Notes under the pieces: generated by a model
What the model was told of the DNA's origin: nothing
What the model saw: only the letters and a program-made list of their open reading frames with translations
Databases searched by the model: none
Origin: Pseudomonas hunanensis
GTDB taxonomy: Bacteria; Pseudomonadota; Gammaproteobacteria; Pseudomonadales; Pseudomonadaceae
Reading direction: 5' to 3'
NCBI RefSeq assembly: GCF_013393325.1
Contig: NZ_QJRC01000094.1
Span: 62,001-126,000 of the forward strand
DNA: 64,000 bases
Shown here: positions 62,358 through 64,000 of the stretch, one piece after another
How the letters are laid out: every line of letters starts with the position of its first letter
Numbering within the stretch: the stretch's first letter is position 1
Made by a program: the position numbers and the translations under genes

Positions 62358-63911
62358 CTACCCATCCAGGCGCCGAATGCCCAATGCGTCCTGGCCGGTG
62401 GCCGCAACGGGGGCCTGGCTTTGAAACGGCGTCAAATCGAGTTGCCAGAGTTTGACAGTGCCGTCCTCCAGCCGAGCCGGCAACATGGCATCAACGCACG
62501 CGGAGCGCGCCCAAATCCGTCGTGCCACGGCAACCCCCGCAACCGTGGTCGCAAGCACGGCAAGGTCAGTGGCGACATGGGTCAAATGATCGAGTGCCGC
62601 TTGGCGATCCCCTTCCTGCCATGCCTCGAAGCCATGGTAGACCTCGCCCAGCAGCTCCCAAGCCGTCACGGCAAGCAGCGCCACGCCAAGGCCCGGCACA
62701 AAGAAGCTGGCCAGGTTGAGCAGTGCCCACCCCTCGGCCTCCAGGCGCTCGTCATGCTGGCGCTGAACCTCACGATCAAGCCGTGCCACAGGTACCGCGA
62801 TCATCGCTGCATCTTCCTTGATCTGGCGTATACGTGCCTGTGCCAGGCTGTTGAACAACGGTTGCGGGTAAGGGTGCAAACGCGGCTCGAGATCACGGAA
62901 TGCCCAAACCGCCAGATCATCGAACAGCGCCATGACCTGAGCGAAAAACGCCTGGCTGTCACGGCGCAGCACGAAGCGGCTGAAGAAACGCTGATAGGCC
63001 TTGTCTCGAAAGCGGCGACCCAGTTCCCGGTTCAATTTGTCGATGCTGTCAAATACGCTCCAAGGTGACACCGGATCCCCAGGCACATAGAGCAATACCC
63101 GGCGCGTGGTATTGAAAAGAACGCCCTGGTCAATTACCTCGAACACGATCACCTGCTCGATAAGGCAACCCAGCAGCTTCAGTTGCCTGGCTTCAACACG
63201 GTCCCCCGCCAGACGCAGCAGCTTGCCATCCGCGCACACAGTCACCATCAGTTTGAGCTCGCTGTCATCCAGCTTTCCCTCCTGCCTGGCTTTATAGGCG
63301 TCCACCAGCATGGCGTAGCGGCTGGTATCCCCAAGCTGAGACTCCACGCGCCTGGCATCACCCGCGGGCTTCAGAATGGAATCCAGGTGACGTTGATAAC
63401 ACGCCCCCAAATCCAGCTCACGGCACAGCGTGGCAAGTTCGATGCTGGTGGGCGGTGCACCCCTGCCCTGACGCGAAACCAGTAGGCGATTACCACGCGG
63501 CTGGCCACCCGCCTGGGCCTGCTCGGCAGTGAAGTTGCGCAGGACCACCTCGAGCAGCGGCTTTTCTTCGTAGACCACTTCGGTAAGGTGCGCGCCAACC
63601 GGCTGACTGTTGATCACAGGTTCCCGACGGCCCTCCAGAAACCTGAGCGCGCGCGCGTTACGAACAATCCCGTAACGCTCGCCAAGGGCTTTTTCCAGGC
63701 CCGCTGCAACGAAACTGTCGATGCTTTCGATGCCCCGCAGCAGCGCATTCACTTGCTCACGACAGCGCAGGCTATTTGCCAATGCCATGCTGATCTCTGG
63801 CAGTTGCTCGGCGGGTGCCTGACGCAACCAGAGTGGCAGGCGCTTGCCGATGATGCCGTCCTGGAAAGCATCGATGGCTGCCTGTGCGCTTGATAGCGGA
63901 GTAGTGTCCAT
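62358..63911 (-). pseudogene. NEL-type E3 ubiquitin ligase effector, 5' part (DUF6543) ending at an in-frame amber codon
   Basis: The 517-codon frame from ATG 63911 (gagg ribosome site) is a DUF6543-type domain: 'FQDGIIGKRLPLWLRQAPAEQLPE' at the start and hydrophobic 'LNLASFFVPGLGVALLAVTAWELLGE' plus 'ATDLAVLATTVAGVAVARRI' near the end. It stops at TAG 62360-62358. The next four codons and ATG 62345 continue in the same frame, and 'RLDG-stop-AWIEMDGYDYRV' reads as one unit of the family. The intact protein would be about 1498 aa. ATG 63929 is an alternative start. Confidence 0.82.
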
Positions 63912-64000
63912 TGCCTGAGGCCTCTTCATGAAAAGAGGCAAGGCTAAGCAGCATGCTTTACGTCGGGCGCTAGATAACTAACGCCTGCGGTCAGAACAGT

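Overview
The window looks like chromosomal DNA of a fluorescent Pseudomonas of the P. putida group. Coding regions are GC-rich and closely packed, and the families (CzcCBA next to aroQ, OprD porins, MHS-type transporters, many LysR regulators, S-type pyocin, NEL/DUF6543 effectors) are typical Pseudomonas content. Repeated palindromic elements built on 'aaggccgctcctaca' lie between genes. I saw no rRNA, tRNA, CRISPR array, transposase or phage genes.

Layout. 1-7.3 kb: the end of a TonB-dependent receptor, a DUF1624 membrane protein with a Zur-box-like site in front, then a cobalamin riboswitch leading an operon for a BtuFCD/FecBCD-type ABC importer, a pseudoazurin and an OprD-family porin. 7.3-16.5 kb: small genes, a GGDEF diguanylate cyclase, a solitary ParA ATPase, a DUF2946 protein with a full TonB-dependent receptor, a lipoprotein behind a Fur-like box, and an MHS transporter. 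16.5-25.4 kb: the CzcCBA heavy-metal efflux operon, divergent from aroQ and a shikimate/quinate dehydrogenase, then an amino-acid permease. 25.7-29.4 kb: a MocR regulator followed by an AT-rich insert with an S-type-pyocin-like bacteriocin and its probable immunity gene. 29.4-46.8 kb: small catabolic units (acetylpolyamine amidohydrolase/carbamoylase/MHS transporter, aldo-keto reductase, SDRs, SRPBCC, MDR oxidoreductase, cyclase, GST, DHA1 exporter), each beside a LysR or HTH regulator. 46.9-52.7 kb: coiled-coil membrane proteins, a cytosolic 5'-nucleotidase, an unknown 362-aa protein, a tiny Gly/His-rich lipoprotein, MetY and a membrane protein.

52.7-59.2 kb is the most interesting part. A DUF2790/thioredoxin-like pair diverges from an OmpR-type response regulator and histidine kinase, followed by a DoxX protein and a convergent three-gene set: a secreted EF-hand protein with four EGKCG motifs, a DUF692 (MNIO) iron oxidase and a DUF2063 partner. 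This is the architecture of a bufferin/oxazolin-type, post-translationally modified metal-binding peptide system, here with a precursor fused to calcium-binding EF-hands. A TACA-N6-TACA direct repeat lies in front of the DUF2790/regulator, DoxX and EF-hand transcription units, suggesting one regulon. The regulator gene carries an apparent one-base deletion near its start.

From 59.4 kb to the right edge lies one large NEL-type E3 ubiquitin ligase gene (DUF6543 - LRR - NEL), interrupted by an in-frame amber codon that splits it into two open reading frames.
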